64,000 bases of DNA, from contig JBBPIE010000002.1 in NCBI GenBank assembly GCA_038040485.1, forward strand, positions 62,001-126,000. The letters are read 5' to 3'. This DNA comes from Onstottus_B arcticum. Its GTDB lineage: Bacteria > Acidobacteriota > Blastocatellia > UBA7656. This document shows positions 9,533 through 18,215 of this stretch, piece by piece. Within the stretch, counting starts at the first letter, position 1, and each line of letters opens with the position of its first letter. Both the position numbers and the translations under genes were made by a program. The notes under the pieces are model-generated. The model was not told the origin of the DNA and ran no database searches. It worked only from the letters and a program-made list of their open reading frames with translations.

Positions 9533-12463
9533 ATGAGTAAGCGAGTTCTTTGTTTGATCGCGTTGATCGCGGCCGCAATTGGGACCTGGCCGACCAGTGG
9601 GCGGGGGCTTCGGCCGCTTGCTCTGGCCAGCCAGCAGCAAACCGTTCTTGTCGAGCAGGTCATCATCCGGGGAAACCGGCGAATCCCTGAATCCACAGTC
9701 AAGATTTGGATAGGCACTCGCGAGGGCGATCCATACAATCCCGTGCAGCTTGACCGCGACGTTCGCGCGCTCTACGCGCAGGGCCATTTCGAAGATGTGA
9801 AGATTTTTGCGGAGGAAGGCACTCGCGGCGGAAAGATTATCACGTTTGAGGTGAAGGAGCGGCCGCTGCTCCTCGACATCAAGTACGAAGGCCTGAAGTC
9901 AGTCCAGCAGTCTACCGTGCTGGAAGAGTTTCGGAAGCGGTCCGTAGGTCTTTCGAAAGAGTCCCAGTACGACGCGGTCAAGGCAAAGCGCGCGGCGGCC
10001 GTGATCAAAGAGTTGCTCGCCAACGAAGGCCGGCCCGAAGCTAAAGTCGAACCGGTGATTGAGCAAATTTCGGCGACGGCGGTCGGACTCACGTTCAAGA
10101 TTGAAGAGGGGCCCAGGTTCCGAGTCGCCAAAATCGAGTTTGAAGGTAACAAGGTCTTTTCCAGCTCTCACCTCAGGAAGCATATGAAGCTGGTGAAGGA
10201 GGTGGGCCTGCTGACCACCTTCAGTTCGAAAGACATTTACCACAAGGAAAAGTTCGAAGCCGACCTCGATCGCCTTCGCGTGCTGGTGTATGCGGACGAG
10301 GGTTATTTGAAGGCGAAGTTCGGAGAGCCGCGAGTCGAGGAGGTGGGCGATGTCGGCAACTGGATGCCGATCATCGGGCACAAGGGCCGCGGCTTGAAAA
10401 TCGTTATTCCGATCGAGGAAGGGCGGCAGTACCGAGCCGGCCAGGTGAAGGTGGAAGACAATACTGAGTTCACCGCCGAGGAAATCAAGGGAATCGTCGG
10501 GCTCAAGCCCGGAGACCTGGTGAAGGGCTACAGCACGGTTCAGAAGGGTCTCGAGAATCTGAAGAAGCTTTACGGTTCGCGCGGTTACATCCAGTTCAAC
10601 TCGGGGTTCGTGCCTGACTTTCATGACGACCCAAACGACCTGGCAAAGGGAATAGTGGACGTGACGTTCACGATGGAAGAAGGCAAGCAGTTCACTTTGC
10701 GCCGCCTTGAATTCATCGGTAACACCTTTACCCGCGACAATGTCATGCGGCGCGAAGTATTGCTGAACGAAGGCGAGCGTTACAACGAGCAGTTGTGGGA
10801 CTTGAGCATCCTGCGTTTGAACCAGCTCGGATACTTCAATCAGGTCAAGAAAGAGGATGCGACCATCAACACCAACGAGCGCGAGGGCCAGGTCGATCTG
10901 ACCCTCAAGGTTGAGGAAAAGGGACGCCAGCAGATCAGCTTCACCGGGGGAGTCTCGGGAGTCGGCGGTTCTTACATCGGGCTCGATTATTCGACGAACA
11001 ACCTGCTGGGCTACGGGGAAACTCTATCGGTATCGATAGCGACCGGCAATCTCCAGAAGGTAATCAACCTCGGCTTTAACGAGCCTTACCTCAAGGGCAG
11101 GCCGATCAGTGTTGGCTTCAATATCTTCTATCAAAACTACAAGTTCTTTGGGCAAGGGTTTGGCGCGATCACGAATCAGAACCAAGTGCAGAACTTCAGT
11201 GGGCAGTCGCTCTTCACGCAAAAGACCCAGGGAGCTTCGATAAGCACCTCGGCGCCGCTCAGTTATTTCGCCAAGCGGCTTCGCATGGGCCGTTTCGTCA
11301 GGCTCGGCTTGTCTTATTCCTTCCGAACCACCGACATCCTGGACCCGGACGTCAATGCGGACGGCGATCCGAGCAACGACATCCTTGTGACGTTCCGGCA
11401 GAGCGGGGTGACGCAATCAACGGTCACTCCATCAATTTCTTACAATACGTTGAACGGGTCGCTGGACCCAACAAAAGGCAAATCGATAACGCTGGGGTTC
11501 TCCGCGTCAGGCGGACCGCTTGGGGGCAAGGTACGAACACTGGAGCCAACGATCGAGTTCAAAATGTTCCAGCCACTGTTAGCCGGCCGGGAAAACACGG
11601 CCAGGCTGGACCCGCTAAAGACCAGGACACTTGGCTTCCGAGCGCTGTTTTCTCATATAGGATCATTTGGAACGCCGTTTCAATCAAACTCGCTGTCGTT
11701 CATCGGCGGTACGCCGCTGTTCGCGCGCTTCTTCCTCGGCGGCGAAGAAACGATTCGCGGATACAGCATCCGGGGTATCTCGCCCACTGCTCCGGTTTTT
11801 TCCACGTTTTCGACGCAGAACATTATCGCGAGGGACATTCTGGGTAATGAGCTGAAGGTCAAGTCGCCCGACAATGCACATTCAGGAACGATTGCGCCGA
11901 GCGTGATAGAACTATTCGAGGTGACCGACGTGCCGGATTTGGGCGTCGGCTTGTTTCCGGCATTCATCGGCGGAGATACGCAGCTATTGTTCAACGTTGA
12001 GTATCGCATTCCGATCATCGGACCGGTCTCGTTCGCGCCTTTCTTCGACATCGGCTCGGTCTTCAATCTGCGTAGCCTGGATGATCAATTCGAGCGCTCG
12101 GAATTTGTACCCAACCAACCGCTTGGCCTTGTGACCCTAAACCCGCGCGGGGAGATCGCCACCGACAGAGAGATAAGAAAAGCGAGACCACCAGAGAGTA
12201 ACGAGGCCGTGCCGCCGGGATTCACTCAAGTCGTCATCAGCGGTGACAGACAGACGGCGCGGCGGGCGGCCCTCTCGCAAACCGTCGCCGGCATCTTCGA
12301 CAACTACCGGTACAGCATGGGCGGCGAGATTCGCGTGCAGGTCCCGGTGATCAACGTGCCGTTCCGATTGATCTTCGCATTGAATCCGAACGCGAGGACC
12401 GACAATCAGTTTTTCTACGAACAGAAGAAAGCGATCCGGTTCTCAGTCGGACGCACTTTCTAG
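9533..12463 (+). CDS. bamA: outer membrane protein assembly factor BamA
   Basis: BamA inserts beta-barrel proteins into the outer membrane. The 976-aa protein begins with a signal peptide (MSKRVLCLIALIAAAIGTW, then a cut near LALASQ). POTRA domains follow (about 40-460, e.g. VEQVIIRGNRRIPESTV and LRRLEFIGNTFTRDNVM), and then the Omp85 barrel, which contains the family-typical GGEETIRGYSIRGI (RGY/F motif). It ends in an aromatic residue (SVGRTF), as barrels do. I chose ATG 9533 over an upstream in-frame GTG (9485) because the signal peptide starts there; AGGGAG lies somewhat far upstream. It heads a bamA-ompH-ompH group, the usual partner set. Confidence 0.93.
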   Translation: MSKRVLCLIALIAAAIGTWPTSGRGLRPLALASQQQTVLVEQVIIRGNRRIPESTVKIWIGTREGDPYNPVQLDRDVRALYAQGHFEDVKIFAEEGTRGGKIITFEVKERPLLLDIKYEGLKSVQQSTVLEEFRKRSVGLSKESQYDAVKAKRAAAVIKELLANEGRPEAKVEPVIEQISATAVGLTFKIEEGPRFRVAKIEFEGNKVFSSSHLRKHMKLVKEVGLLTTFSSKDIYHKEKFEADLDRLRVLVYADEGYLKAKFGEPRVEEVGDVGNWMPIIGHKGRGLKIVIPIEEGRQYRAGQVKVEDNTEFTAEEIKGIVGLKPGDLVKGYSTVQKGLENLKKLYGSRGYIQFNSGFVPDFHDDPNDLAKGIVDVTFTMEEGKQFTLRRLEFIGNTFTRDNVMRREVLLNEGERYNEQLWDLSILRLNQLGYFNQVKKEDATINTNEREGQVDLTLKVEEKGRQQISFTGGVSGVGGSYIGLDYSTNNLLGYGETLSVSIATGNLQKVINLGFNEPYLKGRPISVGFNIFYQNYKFFGQGFGAITNQNQVQNFSGQSLFTQKTQGASISTSAPLSYFAKRLRMGRFVRLGLSYSFRTTDILDPDVNADGDPSNDILVTFRQSGVTQSTVTPSISYNTLNGSLDPTKGKSITLGFSASGGPLGGKVRTLEPTIEFKMFQPLLAGRENTARLDPLKTRTLGFRALFSHIGSFGTPFQSNSLSFIGGTPLFARFFLGGEETIRGYSIRGISPTAPVFSTFSTQNIIARDILGNELKVKSPDNAHSGTIAPSVIELFEVTDVPDLGVGLFPAFIGGDTQLLFNVEYRIPIIGPVSFAPFFDIGSVFNLRSLDDQFERSEFVPNQPLGLVTLNPRGEIATDREIRKARPPESNEAVPPGFTQVVISGDRQTARRAALSQTVAGIFDNYRYSMGGEIRVQVPVINVPFRLIFALNPNARTDNQFFYEQKKAIRFSVGRTF

Positions 12464-12542
12464 AAGGACGCCGCTTGCAGCATCGACGACGGTGGCATTG
12501 CACCAAGCACGGAGGCAAATTCAGACACGTCACTTGTCGCTG

Positions 12543-12570
12543 TTGTTAAGTCGCTGGTGACTGGTATCAT
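12543..12570 (+). promoter_or_regulatory. weak promoter candidate before ompH
   Basis: TTGTTA (12543-12548), 16 nt and TATCAT (12565-12570) lie in the 174-nt gap between bamA and the first ompH. It may give the chaperone genes expression independent of bamA. Confidence 0.3.
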
Positions 12571-12637
12571 AACCTTTCCCAGGTAGCGGCTGACTCTGGC
12601 GGTCAGCCCGCCACAATACCAACAGACAGGAGCACCT

Positions 12638-13291
12638 ATGTTGAAGATTAAGTTTGCTGCGCTGGCAGCAATTCTGATGGCCTCGGCGGCGGGGCTGGCA
12701 TCGGCACAGAACGCCACTCAAGCGGGGGTGGGCGGCGCGATTCCGGACGGCAAGATTGCCGTGATCAACACCGAGGCTTTCAGGGCCGCCATCCTCGAGT
12801 TGAAGCTCAAATACGATCAGGTTGAGAACCAGTTCAAGGACCGCTATCAGAAGCTTCAACTTGTCGAGACGCAGTTAAAACAGATGGAGAATGATATCAA
12901 GACGAAGCGTGACAGCCTGGCGGCGGATAAGCTGCAGGAAATGCAGGCCGCCTATGAGGACCTGAAAAGGCGCGGAACGCGCGACTTCGAAGACTTGAAG
13001 GCGGACTACGAACGGACTGTCGATACCTCGACCAAGCCGGTCCGTGACAAACTGTTTGCGTTTCTCAACACGTATGCCACGCAACGTGGCATCGTTGTAA
13101 TCTTCAATCTGGCGGGCGCCGCGCAGAGCGGGACTCTGGCGTTCTGGAATCCGGGCGCCGACGTAACCGACGATTTCATCGCTGAATACAACAAGGCCAA
13201 TCCGGTTTCGGGCGCGGTCGCGCCGGCGGCTCCCCAGCCCGGAGCGCAGCCAGCGACCGCCCCGGCGAAGCCGCCTGTCAAAAAACCATAA
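12638..13291 (+). CDS. OmpH/Skp family periplasmic chaperone (first copy)
   Basis: A 217-aa exported protein: signal peptide MLKIKFAALAAILMASAAG with an ASAQ cleavage site, then IAVINTEAFRAAILELK. A long charged coiled-coil segment (about 60-135) forms the tentacle of Skp-like chaperones, and a conserved end LIF..AGAAQSGTLAFWNPGADVTDDFIAEYNKANP follows. The C-terminal tail is proline/alanine-rich. It would hold unfolded outer-membrane proteins in the periplasm on the way to BamA, encoded just upstream. It is followed 19 nt later by a paralogue. Confidence 0.85.
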   Translation: MLKIKFAALAAILMASAAGLASAQNATQAGVGGAIPDGKIAVINTEAFRAAILELKLKYDQVENQFKDRYQKLQLVETQLKQMENDIKTKRDSLAADKLQEMQAAYEDLKRRGTRDFEDLKADYERTVDTSTKPVRDKLFAFLNTYATQRGIVVIFNLAGAAQSGTLAFWNPGADVTDDFIAEYNKANPVSGAVAPAAPQPGAQPATAPAKPPVKKP

Positions 13292-13310
13292 ACGGCGAGA
13301 GGAGTCAGTG

Positions 13311-13925
13311 ATGAGATACTTCAAACTAGCGCTAGCAGCGGTCGCACTCGCCACGCTCGGCATCGCCGCTTCTGCCCAGGTGCAATCAGGATTGACGCCG
13401 CAAGCGGCCGCCAAGCCTGCGGCTCTTCCAAAAGGAAAACTTGCGGTCGTCAACACGGCGATGTTTCAGGCACAGGTTTTCGAGTTCAAGTCCAGGATCG
13501 AAGCTCTCAACCGCCAGTTCGAGCCTCGCGTGAAAGACGTTCAGGGGCTTGCCGACAGAATCACCGCGCTCGAAGCGACGGTCAAAGCACAAGCCTCAAC
13601 TATTACCCCGGCCAGGATGGCCGAGCAGGCCGAACAGATCGAATCGATGAAGAAGGACTACCAACGCAAAGCGGAAGACCTTCAAGCCGATGCCAACCGC
13701 GCACGCGACAAGGCGTTTGAGCCCATACAAGCCAAGCTTGGCAAGTTTGCCGAGCAGTATACGGCTGCGCGCGGCATTACACTGCTTATCGATCTTGCTA
13801 ACTCGGTTCAGTCGGGAACTCTACTCTGGTATGACCCGCGCACGGATGTCAGTCAGGACTTCATCAACGAATACAACAAGGCCAACCCGGCCCCTGCCGC
13901 CCCGCCCGCGAACACCAAACCATAA
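13311..13925 (+). CDS. OmpH/Skp family periplasmic chaperone (second copy)
   Basis: A 204-aa paralogue of the preceding gene with the same plan: signal peptide (MRYFKLALAAVALATLGIA, cut after ASAQ), LAVVNTAMFQAQVFEFK, a coiled-coil arm, and the shared end SVQSGTLLWYDPRTDVSQDFINEYNKANP. ATG 13311 is chosen over GTG 13308 because GAGGAG is 6 nt upstream of the ATG. The tandem pair implies duplication; the two may form homo- or heterotrimers. A strong terminator follows directly. Confidence 0.85.
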   Translation: MRYFKLALAAVALATLGIAASAQVQSGLTPQAAAKPAALPKGKLAVVNTAMFQAQVFEFKSRIEALNRQFEPRVKDVQGLADRITALEATVKAQASTITPARMAEQAEQIESMKKDYQRKAEDLQADANRARDKAFEPIQAKLGKFAEQYTAARGITLLIDLANSVQSGTLLWYDPRTDVSQDFINEYNKANPAPAAPPANTKP

Positions 13926-13949
13926 GCCGCGGAGAGGAACGAAACCAGA

Positions 13950-13990
13950 GCGAGGGTGAGCGAAAACCGCTCGCCCTCGCTTTTTTCTTT
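13950..13990 (+). terminator. intrinsic terminator closing the bamA-ompH-ompH unit
   Basis: A 13-bp stem (GCGAGGGTGAGCG at 13950-13962 pairs with 13968-13980, one G-T pair) with a 5-nt loop is followed by TTTTTTCTTTTT. It separates the plus-strand outer-membrane assembly genes from the convergent lpx cluster. Confidence 0.9.
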
Positions 13991-14006
13991 TTGTTGCGAT
14001 CAGAGG

Positions 14007-14705
14007 CTACTGGTAGGAATCGAGCTTGCCGAGCCCGTGCTGTTCTTCGTCTTTGGTGCGAAGAAGGTCGAGAATCAGCGCCGTGTTGCTTGTAGCCTGA
14101 ATCGTTCGGTTGTATACCGCATTCGACTTCTCGAACTCGAACGACCCGTCGGCCGCGCCTGCTAGATTGCCGAGCGCCTTGCGACCCATGTCTGTGCCCG
14201 ATTTCGAGCCGATCACCTGGCCTTCGTCAAAGTGAATCTCTCCGGTTGCAGCAGTAGATGTGACAGTCAATGCCCCGCTCAGTTTGCTGTTCTCGATGAT
14301 TTGAACGATGTCGAACAGGCTCACCTCCGCGAGGTTGCCTGAAAGGATCTTTTGCGAACGAAGCTGGGCCGGCTCCGTTCTGCGAGCCGCGCGCAGCGGG
14401 CCGGTCACTGAAACTCTTGGGTCGAGCCGCTTAGCTTCAACCAGTCGCTCATTAGCCTTCTCAACGTCGCCGGTCGAAATGTGCAGGCTCGCGAGCGCCA
14501 AACAGTGCTGCGCAGCCTGGTCGCGCATGCCCGCGTCGACCAATATCTCACGCAGCTTGTCACGAAGACCGACGTGACGCGGCGCGCTGTCGATCGCCCG
14601 CTCCAGTGTTTCAATCGCGCGACTGATCATCCGGTACTTGACCAGCAACTCGGCATCGATGATCGCGCTCTCCGGATCGAGCTCACCCGTGTTGTTTCTC
14701 ATCAT
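14007..14705 (-). CDS. DUF4388 domain protein with N-terminal TPR-like helices
   Basis: The 232-aa product has a helical TPR-like first half (about 15-110, LLVKYRMISRAIETLERAIDSAP, then a second helix pair) and a C-terminal DUF4388 (PATAN-like) domain beginning LSGNLAEVSLFDIVQIIENSKLSGALTV. That domain is common in regulators of motility, polysaccharide and signalling in Deltaproteobacteria and Acidobacteriota. No DNA-binding or catalytic motif is visible. I start at ATG 14705 (a second ATG is at 14702) because a longer frame to 14789 would overlap lpxI and adds non-conserved sequence. It is the last gene of the lpx strand. A cytoplasmic signalling or scaffold role is inferred. Confidence 0.75.
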   Translation of the reverse strand: MMRNNTGELDPESAIIDAELLVKYRMISRAIETLERAIDSAPRHVGLRDKLREILVDAGMRDQAAQHCLALASLHISTGDVEKANERLVEAKRLDPRVSVTGPLRAARRTEPAQLRSQKILSGNLAEVSLFDIVQIIENSKLSGALTVTSTAATGEIHFDEGQVIGSKSGTDMGRKALGNLAGAADGSFEFEKSNAVYNRTIQATSNTALILDLLRTKDEEQHGLGKLDSYQ

Positions 14706-14767
14706 CTCGATGTATATCCCACTCGCCGGACAGTTTACCATCGACCACTGTTCGTGACTATAGTCGG

Positions 14768-15574
14768 CTACTCGCCGCTGACCACACATATCCCGGCCTG
14801 ATCGGCCCTCTCGACAAGCTGTTTCTTGTCAATCAGCAGCGTCTTGTTCGGCGTGACGTGAATCGCGGTAGCTCCGGCGCGACACATCGCCTCGATGGTT
14901 GGCACGCCGATGACCGGCACGTCGAATCGCATGTCCTGATCGGGCTTGGCTGCCTTGACCACGACAAACGGCCGGCCGCCGGTTATCTCTCCCGCCCGAG
15001 ATATCACGGCGTCGCTTCCTTCCATCGCCTCAATCGCGACAACCGCTCGATCTTTTACGCAAAGAGTCTGGCCCAGATCGAGCCGGCCGATCGCGCGCGC
15101 CACTTCGAGACCGTAATCGAAGTCAGCGCGTTCCTCCTTGTTCGGATTGCGACGAGTGAGCGGTCCCTCGCGAGCCAGCAACGATTCCAGGAATGTAGTG
15201 GACTCGACAAGCGTGATTCCCTCGCCCGCCAGCTCGTCCGCAACCGCGCCGATCAAGCTGTCAGTGTTCTTCGTTGAGAGCCGCGTGAGCATCTTGACCA
15301 TTCGCAGATCGGGCAGCGCGTTCAGCCGGAAGATTTGGTGGTGTTTCACCTGGCCGGCCATGATCGCGTGAGTAACCTGCTCGCGCTTGAAGAAGCGAAT
15401 AAGGCGGCCAAGTTGCCCGACGCCCATCCATTCGATCTGTCCGGCGTGACCTTCGATTTCAGGGGCAGTCTCTTCCTTGATCGCCGCGACGACCATCTCG
15501 ATTCCCAGCTCGCGCGCCCCTTCGAGCACGAGAAACGGGAACCGTCCGTTGCCTGCTATCAAGCCGTACTTCAT
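14768..15574 (-). CDS. lpxI: UDP-2,3-diacylglucosamine diphosphatase LpxI
   Basis: LpxI hydrolyses UDP-2,3-diacylglucosamine to lipid X in lipid A synthesis, replacing LpxH in many non-gammaproteobacteria. The 268-aa protein opens MKYGLIAGNGRFPFLVLEGAR and contains the family segments MAGQVKHHQIF, a central Asp-containing GLEVARAIGRLDLGQT and VVAIEAMEGSDAVI. The start at 15574 fits the family; a longer frame would begin inside the inverted repeat. It lies in the lpxD-fabZ-lpxA neighbourhood, but an ornithine-cyclodeaminase-like gene and a 74-bp palindrome separate it from lpxA. Confidence 0.9.
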   Translation of the reverse strand: MKYGLIAGNGRFPFLVLEGARELGIEMVVAAIKEETAPEIEGHAGQIEWMGVGQLGRLIRFFKREQVTHAIMAGQVKHHQIFRLNALPDLRMVKMLTRLSTKNTDSLIGAVADELAGEGITLVESTTFLESLLAREGPLTRRNPNKEERADFDYGLEVARAIGRLDLGQTLCVKDRAVVAIEAMEGSDAVISRAGEITGGRPFVVVKAAKPDQDMRFDVPVIGVPTIEAMCRAGATAIHVTPNKTLLIDKKQLVERADQAGICVVSGE

Positions 15575-15582
15575 AACGGTCA

Positions 15583-15656
15583 GTAGCATAGACTTTAGTC
15601 TGTGTGCCCTGGCATTCGAACAATCACCAATCCACACAGACTAAAGTCTATGCTAC
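15583..15656. repeat. perfect 24-bp inverted repeat with 26-nt loop
   Basis: Left arm 15583-15606 (GTAGCATAGACTTTAGTCTG...) and right arm 15633-15656 are exact reverse complements. The arm contains its own 12-bp palindrome AGACTTTAGTCT up to one central mismatch. It fills the gap between two same-strand genes (ornithine-cyclodeaminase-like and lpxI). It could be a REP/BIME-like mobile palindrome or an RNA processing/termination hairpin, although no T-run follows. Confidence 0.9.
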
Positions 15657-15658
15657 CT

Positions 15659-16645
15659 CTAGAACTCCACCCACGCTCCTGTCTGAGTTTCCTTCGCCTT
15701 GCTATACAGGAAGGCCGCCGACGCCAGATCTTCGATCGCGAGCCCCAGCGACTTGAATAACGTTATCTCGTCCGCTGAAGTCCTGCCCGGATGTTTGCCG
15801 ATCAACAACTCTCCGATCTCCGCGCGAATATGGTCTGGCCCGATCGCGCCTTCCCGCATCGCAAACAAGTAGTCACCGCCTTCGTTCAATGTTGACTCGC
15901 GCCGGTCCACGAACAGACTCGCCTCCGCCATTGTCGGTGTGTCAACTTCTCGAGTTGTGGGAATGCTCGACCCGACAACATTCAAATGAGCGCCGGCCGA
16001 AATCCATTCGCGTTTCAAGATTGGCCCGTTCGCGGTGGTCGCGGTGACTATCAAGTCGGCGTCCCGCACGGCGGCTTCAACGCTTTCGACGGGCTCGATC
16101 GGAAACGAGTAGCGCGACGAGAGATCGTCCACAAATCGCCGCGCGTGATCAAGCGTCAGACTGGCAACTCTTGCGCGCCTGATCGCCCGCACGCAGGACA
16201 TTGCTTCGAGGTGCGCGCGAGCTTGCACGCCCGAGCCGATGATCGCAAGCTCGCTCGCATCTTTGCGCGCAAGCAGTTTTGTAGCAACGCCTGACACCGC
16301 CGCCGTTCTGATCGCAGTGATCGCTGAAGCGTTCATCAATGCCAGCAGTTCTCCGGTTTCAGCGCTGAACAGCATCACGCCGCCTTGATGTGAGTCCAAA
16401 CCTCGCGCCGGATTCCCCGCGAAGAAGCACACGGCCTTCAAACCATAAGCAGTCCGCTCTCCGCCCCGATAGGACGGCATCAGTGCCATATCGCCCGTTG
16501 CGCCGGGCGGTTGAATGATCATTCGCAGCGGCTGATGAGCTTCGCCTCTGGCAAGCCCCGCGAGCGCGTCTTCCATAACCGGGATGCACTCGCGGACCGG
16601 CATCAACTCATCTACCTCGGAGTGATTGAGAATTACTATTTTCAT
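15659..16645 (-). CDS. ornithine cyclodeaminase / mu-crystallin family NAD-dependent protein
   Basis: A 328-aa protein of the ornithine cyclodeaminase/alanine dehydrogenase/mu-crystallin family, which performs NAD(P)-dependent deamination or imine reduction. Visible are MALMPSYRG, a Rossmann loop GSGVQARAHLEAM (about 134-146), DADLIVTATTANGPI and NVVGSSIPTTREVD. Length is normal (about 320-340). The start is ATG 16645; upstream codons are not family-like. The substrate (ornithine, alanine, a ketimine or pyrroline carboxylate) cannot be told. The gene is a guest between lpxA and lpxI and has no evident link to lipid A. Confidence 0.82.
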   Translation of the reverse strand: MKIVILNHSEVDELMPVRECIPVMEDALAGLARGEAHQPLRMIIQPPGATGDMALMPSYRGGERTAYGLKAVCFFAGNPARGLDSHQGGVMLFSAETGELLALMNASAITAIRTAAVSGVATKLLARKDASELAIIGSGVQARAHLEAMSCVRAIRRARVASLTLDHARRFVDDLSSRYSFPIEPVESVEAAVRDADLIVTATTANGPILKREWISAGAHLNVVGSSIPTTREVDTPTMAEASLFVDRRESTLNEGGDYLFAMREGAIGPDHIRAEIGELLIGKHPGRTSADEITLFKSLGLAIEDLASAAFLYSKAKETQTGAWVEF

Positions 16646-16721
16646 CGTTACTATTCGCGCCCAGACTGGCAGCAAATCATGTTGTACCGGATTAAATACG
16701 AGGCGTCCTTGCGTACCATCC

Positions 16722-17495
16722 CTACTTCGTAACTCCTCGTTGGGAACTCTCGATGAACTCGACCAGATAATCGACTTCCTCCGAGCCGCTCAGCTCGCGC
16801 TTGATCGCTTCGAGTGCCTGAGTTGTGTTGAGCTTTGCTGCAAGCAGAAGCCGGAACGCGTGCGCGATTCGTTTGATCGCATCGGCCGAAAAGCCTCGCC
16901 GCTTCAACCCAAGCGTGTTCTGTCCGTAGCATCGCGCGTGATTGCCCACCGTGCGCGCATACGGCAACGCATCTTTCACTACCGCCGAAAATGCTCCGAT
17001 AAACGCGTGCCGGCCGACCCGGCAGAACTGATGGACTCCCGAGTAGGCTCCCAACGTGACGTAGTCCTCGACTATCACGTGCCCTGCCAGAGTAGCTCCA
17101 TTGCCGAAGATCACGCGGTCGCCGATTCGGCAGTCGTGCGCGATGTGAGCCTGCGCCATGAACAGATTGTCCGAGCCGATCTCGGTCAGGTTACCGCCGC
17201 CTTCCGTCCCGCGATGCAACGTCACATACTCGCGAAAGACGTTGCGCTCACCCGCGCGCAGAAAGCTTCGTTCGCCTCGATACTTCAGGTCATGCGGCGG
17301 CTGCCCGGCGGAGACGAATGGAAAGAAGGTACAACCCCGGCCAAACTCGGATGGGCCTTCGATGACACAGTGGCTGGCGACTTGAACTTCGTCGTGCAAG
17401 GTCACGTCATCGCCGATAATCGAGTACGGTCCGATTGAAACGTCCCGCCCGAGTTCCGCCTTTGGGCTGATAACGGCTGTCGGGTGAATTAACAA
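16722..17495 (-). CDS. lpxA: acyl-ACP--UDP-N-acetylglucosamine O-acyltransferase
   Basis: LpxA performs the first committed step of lipid A synthesis, 3-O-acylation of UDP-GlcNAc. The 257-aa product has the left-handed beta-helix hexapeptides (IHPTAVISPKAELGRDVSIG), the acyl-binding HRGT segment, the catalytic-His motif AHIAHDCRIGD, GAYSGVHQFC, GLKRRGFS and the helical end. No ATG fits; TTG at 17495 does (TTG TTA ATT CAC CCG) with GGAG 7 nt upstream. That gives exactly the family N-terminus and places the gene 13 nt after fabZ. A longer frame exists but overlaps fabZ. Confidence 0.92.
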   Translation of the reverse strand: MLIHPTAVISPKAELGRDVSIGPYSIIGDDVTLHDEVQVASHCVIEGPSEFGRGCTFFPFVSAGQPPHDLKYRGERSFLRAGERNVFREYVTLHRGTEGGGNLTEIGSDNLFMAQAHIAHDCRIGDRVIFGNGATLAGHVIVEDYVTLGAYSGVHQFCRVGRHAFIGAFSAVVKDALPYARTVGNHARCYGQNTLGLKRRGFSADAIKRIAHAFRLLLAAKLNTTQALEAIKRELSGSEEVDYLVEFIESSQRGVTK

Positions 17496-17508
17496 AGGCG
17501 AGACTCCA

Positions 17509-18006
17509 TCATCTTTCGAGAGGTGTGAAGGCCGCGCTGTTGAGCTGCTCGCTGCGCTCGACGACTGATCGATCGACAAGCGCTGAAGAGATTTCCGCTT
17601 CGGCCGCCATTTCGCCATCCACATAAGCTTCGCCGCGCAGCTTGATGTAGCGCGACCGAAGCCGCAGCACTGTGAGTTCGAGCCTGAGCTGGTCGCCGGG
17701 AACTACCGGGCGGCGGAACTTGGCGCCGTCGATTCCGGTGAAGAAGACGAGTTTCGATTCGCGATCGGGTAAGTTTGCCAGCATCATCACACCAGCCGTT
17801 TGAGCCATCGCTTCGACGATCAACACTCCGGGCATGACTGGCGCTCCGGGAAAATGGCCCGCGAAGAACGGCTCGTTGAGCGTGACGTTCTTTATCCCGA
17901 CGACTCTCTTTCCGGGGTCGTATTCGATGATGCGATCGACGAGCAAGAATGGGTAGCGATGCGGCAAGATTGCTTGAATCTGAGTTATGTCCAGTAGAGT
18001 TTCCAT
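17509..18006 (-). CDS. fabZ: 3-hydroxyacyl-ACP dehydratase FabZ
   Basis: FabZ dehydrates beta-hydroxyacyl-ACP in fatty acid elongation and competes with LpxA for hydroxyacyl-ACP, hence the conserved gene pairing. The 165-aa hot-dog protein starts METLLDITQIQAILPHRYPFLLVDR and carries the catalytic His (FFAGHFPGAPVMPG) and Glu (VEAMAQTAG). A short variable tail (about 148-165) exceeds the usual length. The start at 18006 is chosen by homology; the longer frame adds sequence that overlaps the DUF433 gene. Confidence 0.94.
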   Translation of the reverse strand: METLLDITQIQAILPHRYPFLLVDRIIEYDPGKRVVGIKNVTLNEPFFAGHFPGAPVMPGVLIVEAMAQTAGVMMLANLPDRESKLVFFTGIDGAKFRRPVVPGDQLRLELTVLRLRSRYIKLRGEAYVDGEMAAEAEISSALVDRSVVERSEQLNSAAFTPLER

Positions 18007-18022
18007 ATCTAAAGCGATCGTG

Positions 18023-18214
18023 CTAGCAAGCGGCATATGAAAGCGCAGCACCAATGTCCTCCGCTGATATTCCGTATTCCGTTTCAACTTCTTCTTTGGT
18101 CATGCCTCCGGCCAGCGACCCTATCACTACCGATACCGGCACTCTGGTGCCCGCTATGACGGGTGTCCCGTGAACAACATCCGGGGTGACGCTTATGCGA
18201 GGAGCGATTTCCAT
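18023..18214 (-). CDS. DUF433 protein (antitoxin-like) inside the lpx operon
   Basis: A 63-aa protein with the DUF433 core: RISVTPDVVHGTPVIAGTRV, then VIGSLAGGMTKEEVETEYG and EDIGAALSYAA. DUF433 proteins are small winged-helix-like proteins often paired with PIN-like or DUF5615 toxins. No toxin partner is adjacent. The ATG is 1 nt after the lpxD stop and the stop is 16 nt before the fabZ ATG, so it is translated within the lpxD-fabZ-lpxA transcript. The end (SYAAC) is a few residues shorter than many members. It may be a domesticated or stranded antitoxin. Confidence 0.8.
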   Translation of the reverse strand: MEIAPRISVTPDVVHGTPVIAGTRVPVSVVIGSLAGGMTKEEVETEYGISAEDIGAALSYAAC

Positions 18215-18215
18215 A

